DNA of 31,617 nucleotides from a virus: positions 1 through 31,617 of the IMG/VR virus record IMGVR_UViG_3300030099_004560, one strand, 5' to 3'. Numbering within the stretch: the stretch's first letter is position 1; each line of letters opens with the position of its first letter. Under the pieces are notes generated by a model that did not search any database, was not told the DNA's origin, and worked only from the letters and a program-made list of their open reading frames with translations. Below, in pieces: positions 1-7,622 of this stretch. Both the position numbers and the translations under genes were made by a program.

Positions 1-2
1 CA

Positions 3-191
3 CATTCCGTTACTTTTGACAATGTGATGGCCTTTCTGGACGGCCGCGGTCCCGAGGGTGATCAATACATCAAAATTATCGGTAGCGCGTTAGTCGGTCT
101 GCGCTTGGATCTCGAGAACACGGAGCGAGCGAATATTCAGTTGCGCGAGACTATCGATAGAATGTCCGCGGCTGATCAGAAAACCGCCTGA
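3..191 (+). CDS. C-terminal part of an unknown protein (truncated by window start)
   Basis: The frame is open from position 3 to the TGA at 189-191 and gives 62 residues, with no need for a start inside the window. The visible part has a short acidic N-terminal stretch (DGRGPEGDQ) and then a probable helical region with heptad-like spacing (VGLRLDLENTERANIQLRETIDRM). This would suit a small oligomeric or DNA-associated phage protein. I do not recognise a family. A strong terminator follows 20 bases downstream, so this is the last gene of its transcription unit and is separate from the genes that follow. Confidence 0.6.
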   Translation, partial: HSVTFDNVMAFLDGRGPEGDQYIKIIGSALVGLRLDLENTERANIQLRETIDRMSAADQKTA

Positions 192-211
192 GCAATTCCG
201 GCTATCTTTTA

Positions 212-236
212 CCCCGCCTCGAGCGGGGTTTTTTTT
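212..236 (+). terminator. Rho-independent terminator
   Basis: A perfect 6-bp stem CCCCGC/GCGGGG (212-217 with 223-228) has a 5-base loop CTCGA and is followed by eight T (229-236). It closes the truncated gene ending at 191. The same hairpin design recurs at 808-834. Confidence 0.9.
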
Positions 237-301
237 GTCTGGCTTTTATCGCATACTGCGCTTGCCGCAATGTCGCGGTAAACATTTTGGAGACAGACAC
301 T

Positions 302-547
302 ATGTCGAATAACTTTCAAAACGAGCTAGAGCATGTTGGCGTTGCCAAGACCCGCGTCTGGGAACTGGCCACCGCCGCCGATCGAATCCACACTGCAGTC
401 TGCGCGCTGGATATCCAGAACCGAAAGGTACTGGCAAAGCATTACCCCGCCTTCCTGCAAGTCGCGGAAGAATTCGCGAAATTCGATGACACTCTGCTGG
501 CGGAAATGGGCGTAAAGTTTAAGCGCGCTAAGGGCGGCAAATCATGA
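302..547 (+). CDS. Small helical protein of unknown function
   Basis: 81 residues. I chose ATG 302 because GGAG (289-292) lies about 9 bases upstream; an in-frame TTG at 287 overlaps that ribosome site and is unlikely. The sequence is mostly alpha-helical in character, with alternating hydrophobic positions (VWELATAADRIHTAV, FLQVAEEFAKFDDTLL), and a short basic tail (KFKRAKGGKS). No family is recognised. Its TGA overlaps the ATG of the next gene by one ATGA unit, so the two are translationally coupled. It sits in its own two-gene unit bounded by terminators at 212-236 and 808-834, upstream of terL. A small terminase subunit would be expected near here, but neither this protein nor the next shows a clear helix-turn-helix or the usual length. 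Confidence 0.7.
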   Translation: MSNNFQNELEHVGVAKTRVWELATAADRIHTAVCALDIQNRKVLAKHYPAFLQVAEEFAKFDDTLLAEMGVKFKRAKGGKS

Positions 548-786
548 TCCGGATCGCACCGATTGATCAGATACACGGCGACATGATTGTGTGGGTCTGC
601 GTTAAACGTCTGGGCGACTTTAAACCGATTGATGGCGGGGAGTACGTGGTTCAGAAAACGCGCAAGGCACAGCCGCTGATATACCGAGCGGTTAACCGTA
701 GGCTGAAGCCCACGGGGGACACGCTGGCGCGGTGGGGGTTCTTTGATGGCCCCGAAGATGTGATCCGCATACCCGCCCGCCGCTGA
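544..786 (+). CDS. Small basic protein of unknown function
   Basis: 80 residues, starting at the ATG that overlaps the stop of the preceding gene (ATGA at 544-547). The protein has a beta-rich N-terminal half (MIVWVCVKRL, EYVVQKT) and an arginine-rich second half ending IRIPARR, which is compatible with a small nucleic-acid-binding fold. I do not recognise it. A strong terminator begins 22 bases after the stop. The GC-rich codons here, like those of its partner gene, contrast with the more AT-rich structural genes downstream, which suggests a different functional module. Confidence 0.65.
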   Translation: MIRIAPIDQIHGDMIVWVCVKRLGDFKPIDGGEYVVQKTRKAQPLIYRAVNRRLKPTGDTLARWGFFDGPEDVIRIPARR

Positions 787-807
787 CCAGTAGCGGCCAC
801 CACTGGA

Positions 808-834
808 CCCCGCCCTCGAGGCGGGGTTTTTTTT
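808..834 (+). terminator. Rho-independent terminator
   Basis: Perfect 7-bp stem CCCCGCC/GGCGGGG (808-814 with 820-826), loop CTCGA, then eight T (827-834). It has the same loop and almost the same stem as the terminator at 212-236. It ends the two-gene unit 302-786 and insulates it from the terL region. Confidence 0.9.
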
Positions 835-905
835 GCCTGCCGTCTCCGACACTTTTTGCTTCCAGACCGGGCGACCGTTCGGCAGCAAAACCTGGCGTCT
901 CATAC

Positions 906-928
906 CCCCGCGAGCCTAGTGTTTACGC
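906..928 (+). repeat. Imperfect direct repeat, copy 1
   Basis: Resembles 1447-1468, the terL leader. Both contain CTAGTGTTTAYGC, with only one difference in 13 bases, preceded by CCCCG and GAG. In this copy the position of the terL ATG reads ACG, so it is not a start site. The two copies flank the GC island and the parS-like site. Confidence 0.45.
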
Positions 929-1000
929 CATTCTGTTTCGCCGTTTTTGCACTAATCGCGAAAACGCATTCTCGAAACCACTTCAACTTGCACACGTAAC

Positions 1001-1180
1001 AACTGGCGCGGGGTCCGCGCCCCGAGCACCGCCCGAAACGTACCGCGCCCCCTGCCGCCGGTCCCATGGGCCGCGGCCCGCGGGCCGTTGCCGTTGTCAT
1101 GACGCCCCGCGCCCCGTGGGCCGCGGTCCGCGGGACCCAGTCCCCGATCGCGTCAGCGGGCCGTGGGCCGCGATTTTTGG
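1001..1180. repeat. GC-rich palindromic island
   Basis: By hand count about 142 of 180 bases are G or C (79%), far above the surrounding sequence. The motif GGGCCGCG recurs at about 1069, 1118 and 1164, the first two followed by GYCCGCGGG, and CCGCGG palindromes can pair into several alternative hairpins, for example GGTCC-GCG-GGACC near 1125-1137. It has no coding support. It may be a structured packaging, replication or protein-loading site. Confidence 0.6.
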
Positions 1181-1269
1181 CGAATTTTCCGCGAAACGCG
1201 CCCGCGCCTAAGCAAGCGGCAACTAATGCCATGTTTCTCACGAACAACAGAACAGAAAAACGATATCGA

Positions 1270-1285
1270 TGTTCCACGTGGAACA
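1270..1285. promoter_or_regulatory. parS: parS-like ParB-binding palindrome, site 1
   Basis: A perfect 16-bp palindrome, TGTTCCACGTGGAACA. It equals the bacterial parS consensus TGTTTCACGTGAAACA except for one symmetric pair of substitutions, and this variant is close to sites used by pseudomonad and some other proteobacterial ParB proteins. It lies in non-coding DNA about 180 bases upstream of terL, next to an A/T hairpin. Identical copies occur at 9508 and 12451. ParB binding here is inferred, not shown. Confidence 0.75.
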
Positions 1286-1421
1286 ATTTTTTCGGAAAAA
1301 ACCCGTAAGCCCCGAGCCGAGGTCCCTGAAACGTGTTACGGTTCAAAAAAAACGCGTACAGGAGTCCCAGAGCTTCAAAAATTTTGCAAAAAATTGAGAG
1401 CTACCGGATCGCATATATGTT

Positions 1422-1427
1422 TATAAT
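1422..1427 (+). promoter_or_regulatory. Candidate -10 element of a terL promoter
   Basis: A perfect TATAAT lies 38 bases upstream of the terL start, after an upstream terminator, where a promoter is expected. The only -35-like hexamer, TTGAGA at 1394-1399, is 22 bases away, which is too far for ordinary sigma-70 spacing. The -10 is plausible but the -35 is not convincing. Confidence 0.3.
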
Positions 1428-1446
1428 TGAAGTGAGTACTTACTAA

Positions 1447-1468
1447 CCCCGAGAGCTAGTGTTTATGC
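1447..1468 (+). repeat. Imperfect direct repeat, copy 2 (terL leader)
   Basis: Second copy of the element at 906-928. It contains the terL ribosome site (GAGAG, 1451-1455) and start ATG (1465). The intervening 520 bases carry the GC island and the parS-like site. Confidence 0.45.
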
Positions 1469-2943
1469 GGAGTAATGGTTCTAGTTTTGAGTCTTTAGAG
1501 GAAGCGGAAGAGAAGATTCTGAAGCTCGAATACCGGCTGGCGCAGATTGAGCAGGTTGAGTCGTGTCAGAGAGACTATTTGAGCTTTGTCCGGACGATGT
1601 GGCCCGAGTTTATTGCGGGTCGGCACCACAAGATCATGGCCGAGAAGCTTGAGCGAGTGGCCAGTGGGGAGTTGAAGCGGTTGATCATCAACATGCCGCC
1701 GCGTCACACGAAGTCTGAGTTTGCGAGTTTCCTGTTTCCGGCTTGGATGATTGGTAAAAACCCTGCAATGAAGATTATTCAGGCTACGCACACCACGGAA
1801 CTTGCGGTCAACTTTGGCCGGAAGATCAAGAATCTGCTGGAGAGAGATGATTATCTGGAGATTTTCCCTGATGCGGCGCTTTCTGCTGACTCGAAGGCGT
1901 CCGGTAGGTGGGACACGGCCCGTGGTGGTATGTATTACGGCGTAGGTGTGGGGTCAAACTTGGCGGGACGTGGTGGTGATTTGATCATTATTGACGATCC
2001 GCACTCTGAGCAGACGGCGATGTCGCTGAGTGGCTTTGATGATGCATGGGATTGGTACACAGGTGGTCCTCGACAGCGTTTGCAACCGGGCGGGGCCATC
2101 ATTGTGGTGATGACGAGGTGGTCAGAGAAGGATTTGACGGGTCAATTGATCCGGGCACAGGGTCGCGATGAGTTAGCGGACACTTGGGAAGTCATTGAGT
2201 TCCCGATGGAGATGCCTTCTGGGCAACCTTTGTGGCCGGAGTTCTGGTCATTTGAGGAAATGCAGGCGGTAAAGGGATCAATTCCCTTGCCCAAGTGGAA
2301 TGCCCAGTACCAGCAGAACCCTACTGGTGATGAAAACGCGATTATCAAGCGCGAGTGGTGGAATGTGTGGGATAAACAGCAGATTCCGCAGTTGCAATAC
2401 GTGATTCAGAGCTATGACACGGCTTTTTCCAAGAATACGCGGGCGGATTACAGTGCGATTACGACTTGGGGCGTGTTTTATCCTGAAGAAGGCACGGTTG
2501 CGGGGCTAATTTTGCTGGATGCAAAGAAAGGGCGCTGGGATTTCCCTGAATTGAAGCAAGTTGCGATGGAATCCTACAAATTTTGGGAGCCTGAGACGGT
2601 AATTATTGAGGCAAAGGCGAGTGGTATGCCTTTGACCCACGAACTACGGAACATGGGCATCCCTGTGGTAAACTTTACGCCGAGTCGCGGTAACGATAAG
2701 GTATCGCGAGTACACAGTGTTTCTCCGCTTTTTGAAAGCGGGATGATTTGGGCACCGGATGAGTCTTGGGCGCACGATGTGATAGAAGAGTGTGCGGCGT
2801 TCCCTAATGGGGAGTATGATGACTTGGTAGACAGCACCACGCAGGCGTTGATGCGATACCGACAGGGTAACTTTGTTCAGTTGCCATCAGATTATTGGGA
2901 AGATGAGAGTGCGAATCTTCGGCCAATGCAATATTACGGGTAG
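1465..2943 (+). CDS. terL: Terminase large subunit (DNA packaging ATPase and nuclease)
   Basis: 492 residues from ATG 1465, chosen because GAGAG at 1451-1455 is well spaced; GTG 1459 is too close to it. The N-terminal ATPase shows a Walker A-like MPPRHTKS (about 77-84), a Walker B LIIIDDPH (173-180) and a coupling-type motif VMTRWSEKDL (215-224). The C-terminal RNase H-like nuclease shows acidic residues in SYDTAF (D318), IIEAKASG (E382) and YDDLVDSTTQAL (about 451-462). The length is normal for the family. The enzyme pumps DNA into the prohead through the portal and cuts concatemers. It is the first gene of the head module. No recognisable small terminase subunit precedes it. Confidence 0.95.
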   Translation: MRSNGSSFESLEEAEEKILKLEYRLAQIEQVESCQRDYLSFVRTMWPEFIAGRHHKIMAEKLERVASGELKRLIINMPPRHTKSEFASFLFPAWMIGKNPAMKIIQATHTTELAVNFGRKIKNLLERDDYLEIFPDAALSADSKASGRWDTARGGMYYGVGVGSNLAGRGGDLIIIDDPHSEQTAMSLSGFDDAWDWYTGGPRQRLQPGGAIIVVMTRWSEKDLTGQLIRAQGRDELADTWEVIEFPMEMPSGQPLWPEFWSFEEMQAVKGSIPLPKWNAQYQQNPTGDENAIIKREWWNVWDKQQIPQLQYVIQSYDTAFSKNTRADYSAITTWGVFYPEEGTVAGLILLDAKKGRWDFPELKQVAMESYKFWEPETVIIEAKASGMPLTHELRNMGIPVVNFTPSRGNDKVSRVHSVSPLFESGMIWAPDESWAHDVIEECAAFPNGEYDDLVDSTTQALMRYRQGNFVQLPSDYWEDESANLRPMQYYG

Positions 2944-2948
2944 ATCTT

Positions 2949-4457
2949 ATGGGAAATAAAATGTTGATGTCCGGCATCGGTTCATATGCTCCTCAATACA
3001 TGAGCAACGGGGGTGGAGTACCGCTTGTTGGCGGCTCAAACCCTGCCGGATTAAATTTTTCCGGGGCTTTTAGTTACGACGCCTTGACGGAAGAACAAAA
3101 ACAACAGCTTGCCAATATGGGCATTGGTTACAACGTAACGGGAGCCACGGGCACCGGACGGGGTGGACAGGGTGGCGCTGGAGGGGCCAAAGCCGGACAA
3201 GGTCAGACGCCACTGCCTTCTTATTTGTACTTTGACGGCAACATGGTTGTACCGTACCGCGAAACCAATAACCGTCAGATGATAGACACGTTACGTCTTT
3301 TAGGTCTGGTAAGCGATGAGGACTACGCGTGGTTTAGTAATTATTTTAAAAATGAGCGCGGAGATGCTACGTGGCTCAATTCTTATTTTAATCGTCCGGA
3401 TGAGAACTTTCAGAGAGAACGGTTTTTTGAACGCACAGACTTTGACGATGAGACAGACGCGAGATGGAACCGGATATTTGATTCGATAGATGCGGCCAGC
3501 AAAACGGGCGGCTTTGCGACAGACGATAATTTCTTGATGCAGTATACCGACCAAGGGATTCGCTCTACTTTTGGCGCGGTGCGTCCTATGGGCGGTACGC
3601 CAAGGTCGCCCTTTTTTACGACTAGTGATGTGCTTGTTGATTCTTCGGAACAACCTAACCTTTACACTTACAACGATGGTCAGTTTGATCCCATGACCCA
3701 ACCGGCCCCGGTAAATCCATACCAGACTCCGGCGTCTGATTTAGCTTATCCGTATGTCCCACCCTCTGGCCCAACGCCCACATTGACTGCTACGACGGCT
3801 GACGCACAGCCGGTCAACTTGGAGGATACACAGGGCCGTGGAGATATTTACACGCCTACTGCCACGCCTACTCCCGTAACGCAAACTACTACTCCTGTCA
3901 CTACCGCCCCTACCCCTACCCCGACGCCCTTTGTTGACGAAGAGCTTATGGCATTGGATGACGAGCAGAAAAGTGTGTACGACGTTGTTAAATTTCTTGT
4001 GGAAAGCCGTCGGGGCGATCAGCTAACAAACGCTGAAGCCAACCAAATTTTGACGGCTTATGATGCAACAGGACGAGATTCAACAAAGCTTCAGAGTCTA
4101 ATTGCTGGGGATGTCAGCGGACAGGGCAATATTGACGTAGATCCCGGTGACGTGGCTTTGGCTCAAGGGCAAGCAATTTCGTCCACACCTTTTGTGCCTA
4201 CCGGTGGGACAGGATTAACTTCTACACAAGCCGCACTCAAAGCCATGGAAGAGCGTAAAGCCGCCGAAGCACAGGCGGGGCAGTTCGCTATGGGTGGCAT
4301 TGTGGATTTGACCGGCGGCATGGACATGTCGATGACCGGCCAAGGGTTAGAGACTTTCCTGAATCCAGAACGATCTAAAGCGACCCTTCGCCGTAACCTC
4401 GCGAAAACCGCACCACGGCCCACGATGCAAACGGGCATCATGCCCATGGCCCGATAA
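2949..4457 (+). CDS. Unknown phage protein with Pro/Thr-rich linker
   Basis: 502 residues, starting 5 bases after terL. The N-terminal part is glycine-rich (about 60-85) and is followed by a mixed domain rich in aromatic and acidic residues (about 95-215). A long Pro/Thr linker, roughly 270-330 (TPTPT, TTPVTTAPTP), leads to a helical segment. Around residue 387 the sequence GDVSGQGNIDVDPGD resembles a dockerin or EF-hand calcium loop with two extra residues. The C-terminus contains FAMGGIVDLTGG, a glycine motif also seen, as YAMGGEARY, near the end of the next gene. The place between terL and portal suggests a virion or packaging-associated protein, but I do not recognise a family. Confidence 0.75.
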   Translation: MGNKMLMSGIGSYAPQYMSNGGGVPLVGGSNPAGLNFSGAFSYDALTEEQKQQLANMGIGYNVTGATGTGRGGQGGAGGAKAGQGQTPLPSYLYFDGNMVVPYRETNNRQMIDTLRLLGLVSDEDYAWFSNYFKNERGDATWLNSYFNRPDENFQRERFFERTDFDDETDARWNRIFDSIDAASKTGGFATDDNFLMQYTDQGIRSTFGAVRPMGGTPRSPFFTTSDVLVDSSEQPNLYTYNDGQFDPMTQPAPVNPYQTPASDLAYPYVPPSGPTPTLTATTADAQPVNLEDTQGRGDIYTPTATPTPVTQTTTPVTTAPTPTPTPFVDEELMALDDEQKSVYDVVKFLVESRRGDQLTNAEANQILTAYDATGRDSTKLQSLIAGDVSGQGNIDVDPGDVALAQGQAISSTPFVPTGGTGLTSTQAALKAMEERKAAEAQAGQFAMGGIVDLTGGMDMSMTGQGLETFLNPERSKATLRRNLAKTAPRPTMQTGIMPMAR

Positions 4458-4458
4458 C

Positions 4459-4971
4459 ATGTCAGATGGAATAATGGGGTTAATTAATGAAGCGCGGGCT
4501 TACGCAGAATCAAAGTACGCGGCACATTTAGGAATGGACGACGACGCTATTGCTTGGGCCAATTCTGTTGGAGAAAAATACGGAAAAGCCGGTCAGTTTG
4601 ATGGAACAGCCGATGCCGCAAGACATATAGCTTTAGGGTGGCTAACTACGCAGACACCGGACCCAGAGCGCGCTTTTAAATCAATTCAAAACCGTGAAGA
4701 TTTTGGACTAGATCGTATTTCTGAATTTTTTAATCCCGAACATCGTGGTCGTCGGATGGATTTGCATAACAACCGGTTAGGTTACGAGCTTCCGGCTAAG
4801 ACAAGAGACGAAGCTGAAAAACTCATTAATCAGCTTATTCTTTCTAAAGAAGCTGAATATATGACCCCCGAAGAAAGCCGCAAAATGAGAGGCTATGCTA
4901 TGGGCGGTGAAGCGCGATATGATATAAGACGCGGCGTGGGCGCATTTGCCCCATACACTAGGAGTGCCTGA
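4459..4971 (+). CDS. Unknown protein with conserved His-containing motifs
   Basis: 170 residues; its TGA overlaps the portal ATG by one base. Two motif clusters stand out: TADAARHIALGW (about 50-61) and, after FNPEHRGRR, MDLHNNRLG (about 100-108). The combination of a DAxRH helix with a later D-x-x-NN-x-x-G recalls, from memory, small helical domains of the DUF6973 type found in phage and secreted proteins. I would not assign an activity. The C-terminus has YAMGGEARYDIRRGVGAFAPY, a glycine-arginine tail similar to the end of the preceding gene product. The gene context (terL, this gene, portal) argues for a head or packaging role. Confidence 0.75.
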   Translation: MSDGIMGLINEARAYAESKYAAHLGMDDDAIAWANSVGEKYGKAGQFDGTADAARHIALGWLTTQTPDPERAFKSIQNREDFGLDRISEFFNPEHRGRRMDLHNNRLGYELPAKTRDEAEKLINQLILSKEAEYMTPEESRKMRGYAMGGEARYDIRRGVGAFAPYTRSA

Positions 4972-7406
4972 TGGCCAATGGTGACGATAAAGCACAGCTA
5001 TCTTCGTTGATGGATAGCACGGCCCCTCGTTCTGAATTAGAAGATGCCGATCTTGAGTTGGACATTGAGATAGCCGCACCCGGTACTTTTGTAGGTAAAG
5101 TCAACGAGGTTTTGCCGGAAGGCATAGAGATTGAGGCCGAAGAAGATGGTGGAGTTACTGTCGATTTTGATCCTATGGCCATGGTTGGCCTTGATGACGG
5201 CGATTTCTATCGCAACTTGGCAGAGGAGTTGGACGATAGAGAGCTTGGCCGCCTATCTTCAGAGCTTTTAGGCGAGTTTGAAGCTAACAAATCTTCGCGT
5301 TCCGAGTGGGAGGACGCGTATTCCAAGGGCTTGGAGCTTTTGGGGTACAATTACGAAGAGCGCACAATGCCCTTTAGAGGGGCCACGGGCGTAACTCACC
5401 CATTGCTTGCAGAAGCGGCCACACAGTTTCAGGCACAGGCATTTAATGAGCTTTTGCCGCCGTCAGGGCCTGTTCGCACCCAGATTATTGGTGAAAAGAC
5501 GCGAGAAAACGAAGCGCAGGCGTTTCGTGTAAAAGAGTTTATGAACTACTACATCACCAACGTGATGGAGGAGTACACGCCTGAGTTTGATCAGATGCTG
5601 TTTTACCTGCCGCTGGCCGGTTCTACTTTCAAGAAAGTTTATTATGACGAGGCGATAGATCGCGCTGTCAGCAAGTTTGTCCCCGCAGAGGACATTGTGG
5701 TGCCGTATGGTGCCAGTGATTTAGATTCTTGTGAAAACATCACTCAGGTCGTGAAGATGACTTTAAATGATCTGCGTATCCGGCAGGTCATGGGTTTTTA
5801 CAGGGACATCCCCGTTATTCCGGCGCAAGGCGCAGAAGACGAGATTACGGGTGAGATCAATAAACTAGATGGGGTAGAACCCAGCAATCTGGATTATGAC
5901 TGCACTTTGCTTGAGTGCCACGTCAATCTGGACCTAGAAGGTTTTGAAGACACGGGGGAAGATGGCGAGCCAACGGGCATCAAAGTTCCGTATATCGTCA
6001 CGATAAGCGAAGATAGCGGCCAAGTTCTGTCTATTCGACGCAATTTTAAAGAAGAAGACGACGTAAAGAAAAAGATCCAGTATTTCGTGCACTACAAGTT
6101 TTTGCCGGGTTTTGGATTTTACGGCCTTGGTTTAATCCATACCATTGGTGGCCTGTCTCGCACAGCCACTGCGGCCTTACGTCAGTTGATTGATGCGGGT
6201 ACGTTGTCGAATCTACCGGCAGGTTTCAAGGCCCGTGGCCTACGGGTCAGGGACGATGAAGAACCGCTACAGCCCGGTGAGTTTAGGGATGTAGATGCGC
6301 CCGGTGGGGCTATCAGGGACTCTTTAATGCCGTTGCCGTTCAAGGGTCCAGACACCACGTTGTTCCAGCTTCTGGGCTTTGTGGTAGATGCGGGTCGTCG
6401 GTTCGCGACGATTACGGACATGAAAGTGGGCGATGGTAACCAGCAGGCGGCTGTCGGAACGACGGTAGCGTTGTTGGAACAGGGCTCACGGGTCATGAGT
6501 GCGGTGCATAAACGTCTGCACTATGGGATGCGTCAGGAGTTCAAGCTTCTCGCGCGGGTAATGTCCGAGTATTTGCCGCAGGAATACCCTTATGCGGTGA
6601 TGGGGGGTGATCGTGCGATCATGCAACGGGACTTTGATGACCGGATAGACGTTGTTCCGGTATCAAACCCCAACTCTTTCTCGCAGGCACAGCGTATTTC
6701 ACTGGCGCAAGCCCAGCTACAGATGGCCATGCAGGCCCCTCAAATGCATGATATGCATGAAGCATATCGTCGTATGTATGAGGCTTTGGGGGTCAATGAC
6801 GTAGACAAAATATTGATAGCGCCGTCCTCAGACGATCCAATACCAAAAGATCCCGCACAGGAAAACATGGATGTTCTTGATGGTGTTCAGTTGAAGGCCT
6901 TTGAGGGTCAGGACCATGATGCACACATTATGGCGCATTTAATTTTTTCGACTTCTCCTACATTACAGGCGATGCCTACTGCCGCGATAGCTCTTCAAAA
7001 GCACATCATTGAACATGTGAAATTGAAATGTCAGGAAATGGCTACGGCACAAATGTTGCAACGAACCGGTGGCCAACCTTTGAACGCGGACATGGAGCTT
7101 GAGTTAGAAGCCATGGTCGCTCAAATCAATGCACAAGAGTTTGCCAAGCTGAAACAGCTTACAGCACAGATCACGGGCCAGAACCAAGGTGACCCGCTGG
7201 TGCAACTCAAGCAACAGGAGCTTCAGTTGGATGCTCAGAAGCAACAGGCAGAGTTGCAGATGGATCAGGCAGAGTTGCAGATGGATCAACAACGTATGGC
7301 TAACAAGCAGACTGAGTTCCAGCAACGACTTGCTAGTCAGGAACGACAGACGCAGGCTAGAATCGACGCGGCTTTACAACGTGAATTGTTAAAACGAGGT
7401 AATTGA
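4971..7406 (+). CDS. Portal protein (P22-like head-tail connector)
   Basis: 811 residues, starting at the ATG overlapping the previous stop. The portal forms the dodecameric ring at the unique vertex through which DNA enters and leaves. Support comes from its position shortly after terL, the length typical of large podoviral portals and blocks such as FMNYYITNVMEEYTPEFDQ, LPLAGSTFKKVYYD and VPAEDIVVPYGASDL, which I know from P22-type portals in marine phages. Residues from about 735 form a glutamine-rich coiled coil (QQELQLDAQKQQAELQMDQ), partly encoded by a 21-base tandem duplication at about 7245-7288. Such a tail corresponds to the barrel region of P22 portals. It is probably translationally coupled to its upstream neighbour. 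Confidence 0.88.
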   Translation: MANGDDKAQLSSLMDSTAPRSELEDADLELDIEIAAPGTFVGKVNEVLPEGIEIEAEEDGGVTVDFDPMAMVGLDDGDFYRNLAEELDDRELGRLSSELLGEFEANKSSRSEWEDAYSKGLELLGYNYEERTMPFRGATGVTHPLLAEAATQFQAQAFNELLPPSGPVRTQIIGEKTRENEAQAFRVKEFMNYYITNVMEEYTPEFDQMLFYLPLAGSTFKKVYYDEAIDRAVSKFVPAEDIVVPYGASDLDSCENITQVVKMTLNDLRIRQVMGFYRDIPVIPAQGAEDEITGEINKLDGVEPSNLDYDCTLLECHVNLDLEGFEDTGEDGEPTGIKVPYIVTISEDSGQVLSIRRNFKEEDDVKKKIQYFVHYKFLPGFGFYGLGLIHTIGGLSRTATAALRQLIDAGTLSNLPAGFKARGLRVRDDEEPLQPGEFRDVDAPGGAIRDSLMPLPFKGPDTTLFQLLGFVVDAGRRFATITDMKVGDGNQQAAVGTTVALLEQGSRVMSAVHKRLHYGMRQEFKLLARVMSEYLPQEYPYAVMGGDRAIMQRDFDDRIDVVPVSNPNSFSQAQRISLAQAQLQMAMQAPQMHDMHEAYRRMYEALGVNDVDKILIAPSSDDPIPKDPAQENMDVLDGVQLKAFEGQDHDAHIMAHLIFSTSPTLQAMPTAAIALQKHIIEHVKLKCQEMATAQMLQRTGGQPLNADMELELEAMVAQINAQEFAKLKQLTAQITGQNQGDPLVQLKQQELQLDAQKQQAELQMDQAELQMDQQRMANKQTEFQQRLASQERQTQARIDAALQRELLKRGN

Positions 7407-7407
7407 T

Positions 7408-7608
7408 ATGAGAGTTAAAGTAGACGGCGCACCGCCCAAGAACCCCCCAAACCCTGTAGCCAAGGCCGATATTCAAGGTCAAGGCTCTATTCCTTATGCT
7501 GTAGCAAAAGAGGAAAAGACTCCGGATATTACGTTTGCCAAGGTAACTACAGGCAAAAAGCGTGGTATGGGGGCGGCTTTACGTGGCTCACGCTTCACTA
7601 ACGCTTAA
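7408..7608 (+). CDS. Small basic proline-rich protein, unknown
   Basis: 66 residues, beginning one base after the portal stop. The N-terminal half is proline-rich (GAPPKNPPNP) and the C-terminus is glycine/arginine-rich (KKRGMGAALRGSRFTNA). No family is recognised. The tight spacing places it in the same transcript as the portal, before the lysis cassette. The size and composition fit a minor virion component or an unstructured assembly factor, but this is only inference. Confidence 0.65.
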   Translation: MRVKVDGAPPKNPPNPVAKADIQGQGSIPYAVAKEEKTPDITFAKVTTGKKRGMGAALRGSRFTNA

Positions 7609-7622
7609 TTTAGGGGGTTTTG

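Larger units (their letters stand above)
835..1464. other. Long non-coding region upstream of terL
   Basis: About 630 bases without a credible gene, exceptional in this compact genome. It contains, in order, ordinary sequence (835-1000), a very GC-rich palindromic island (1001-1180), a perfect parS-like palindrome (1270-1285) followed at once by an A/T hairpin (six T, CGG, six A, 1287-1301), an AT-rich stretch (1340-1395) and the terL leader. Open frames on either strand here are low-complexity products of the GC-rich bases and lack ribosome sites. The position between a terminator and the large terminase suggests a regulatory, packaging (pac/cos) or replication/segregation region; which of these cannot be decided from sequence alone. 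Confidence 0.75.

Noticed and set aside
900-1346. Minus-strand open frame of 148 codons over the GC island
   Set aside because: It is low-complexity Gly/Pro/Arg/Ala coding forced by GC-rich bases, has no ribosome site and crosses the palindromes and parS-like site.
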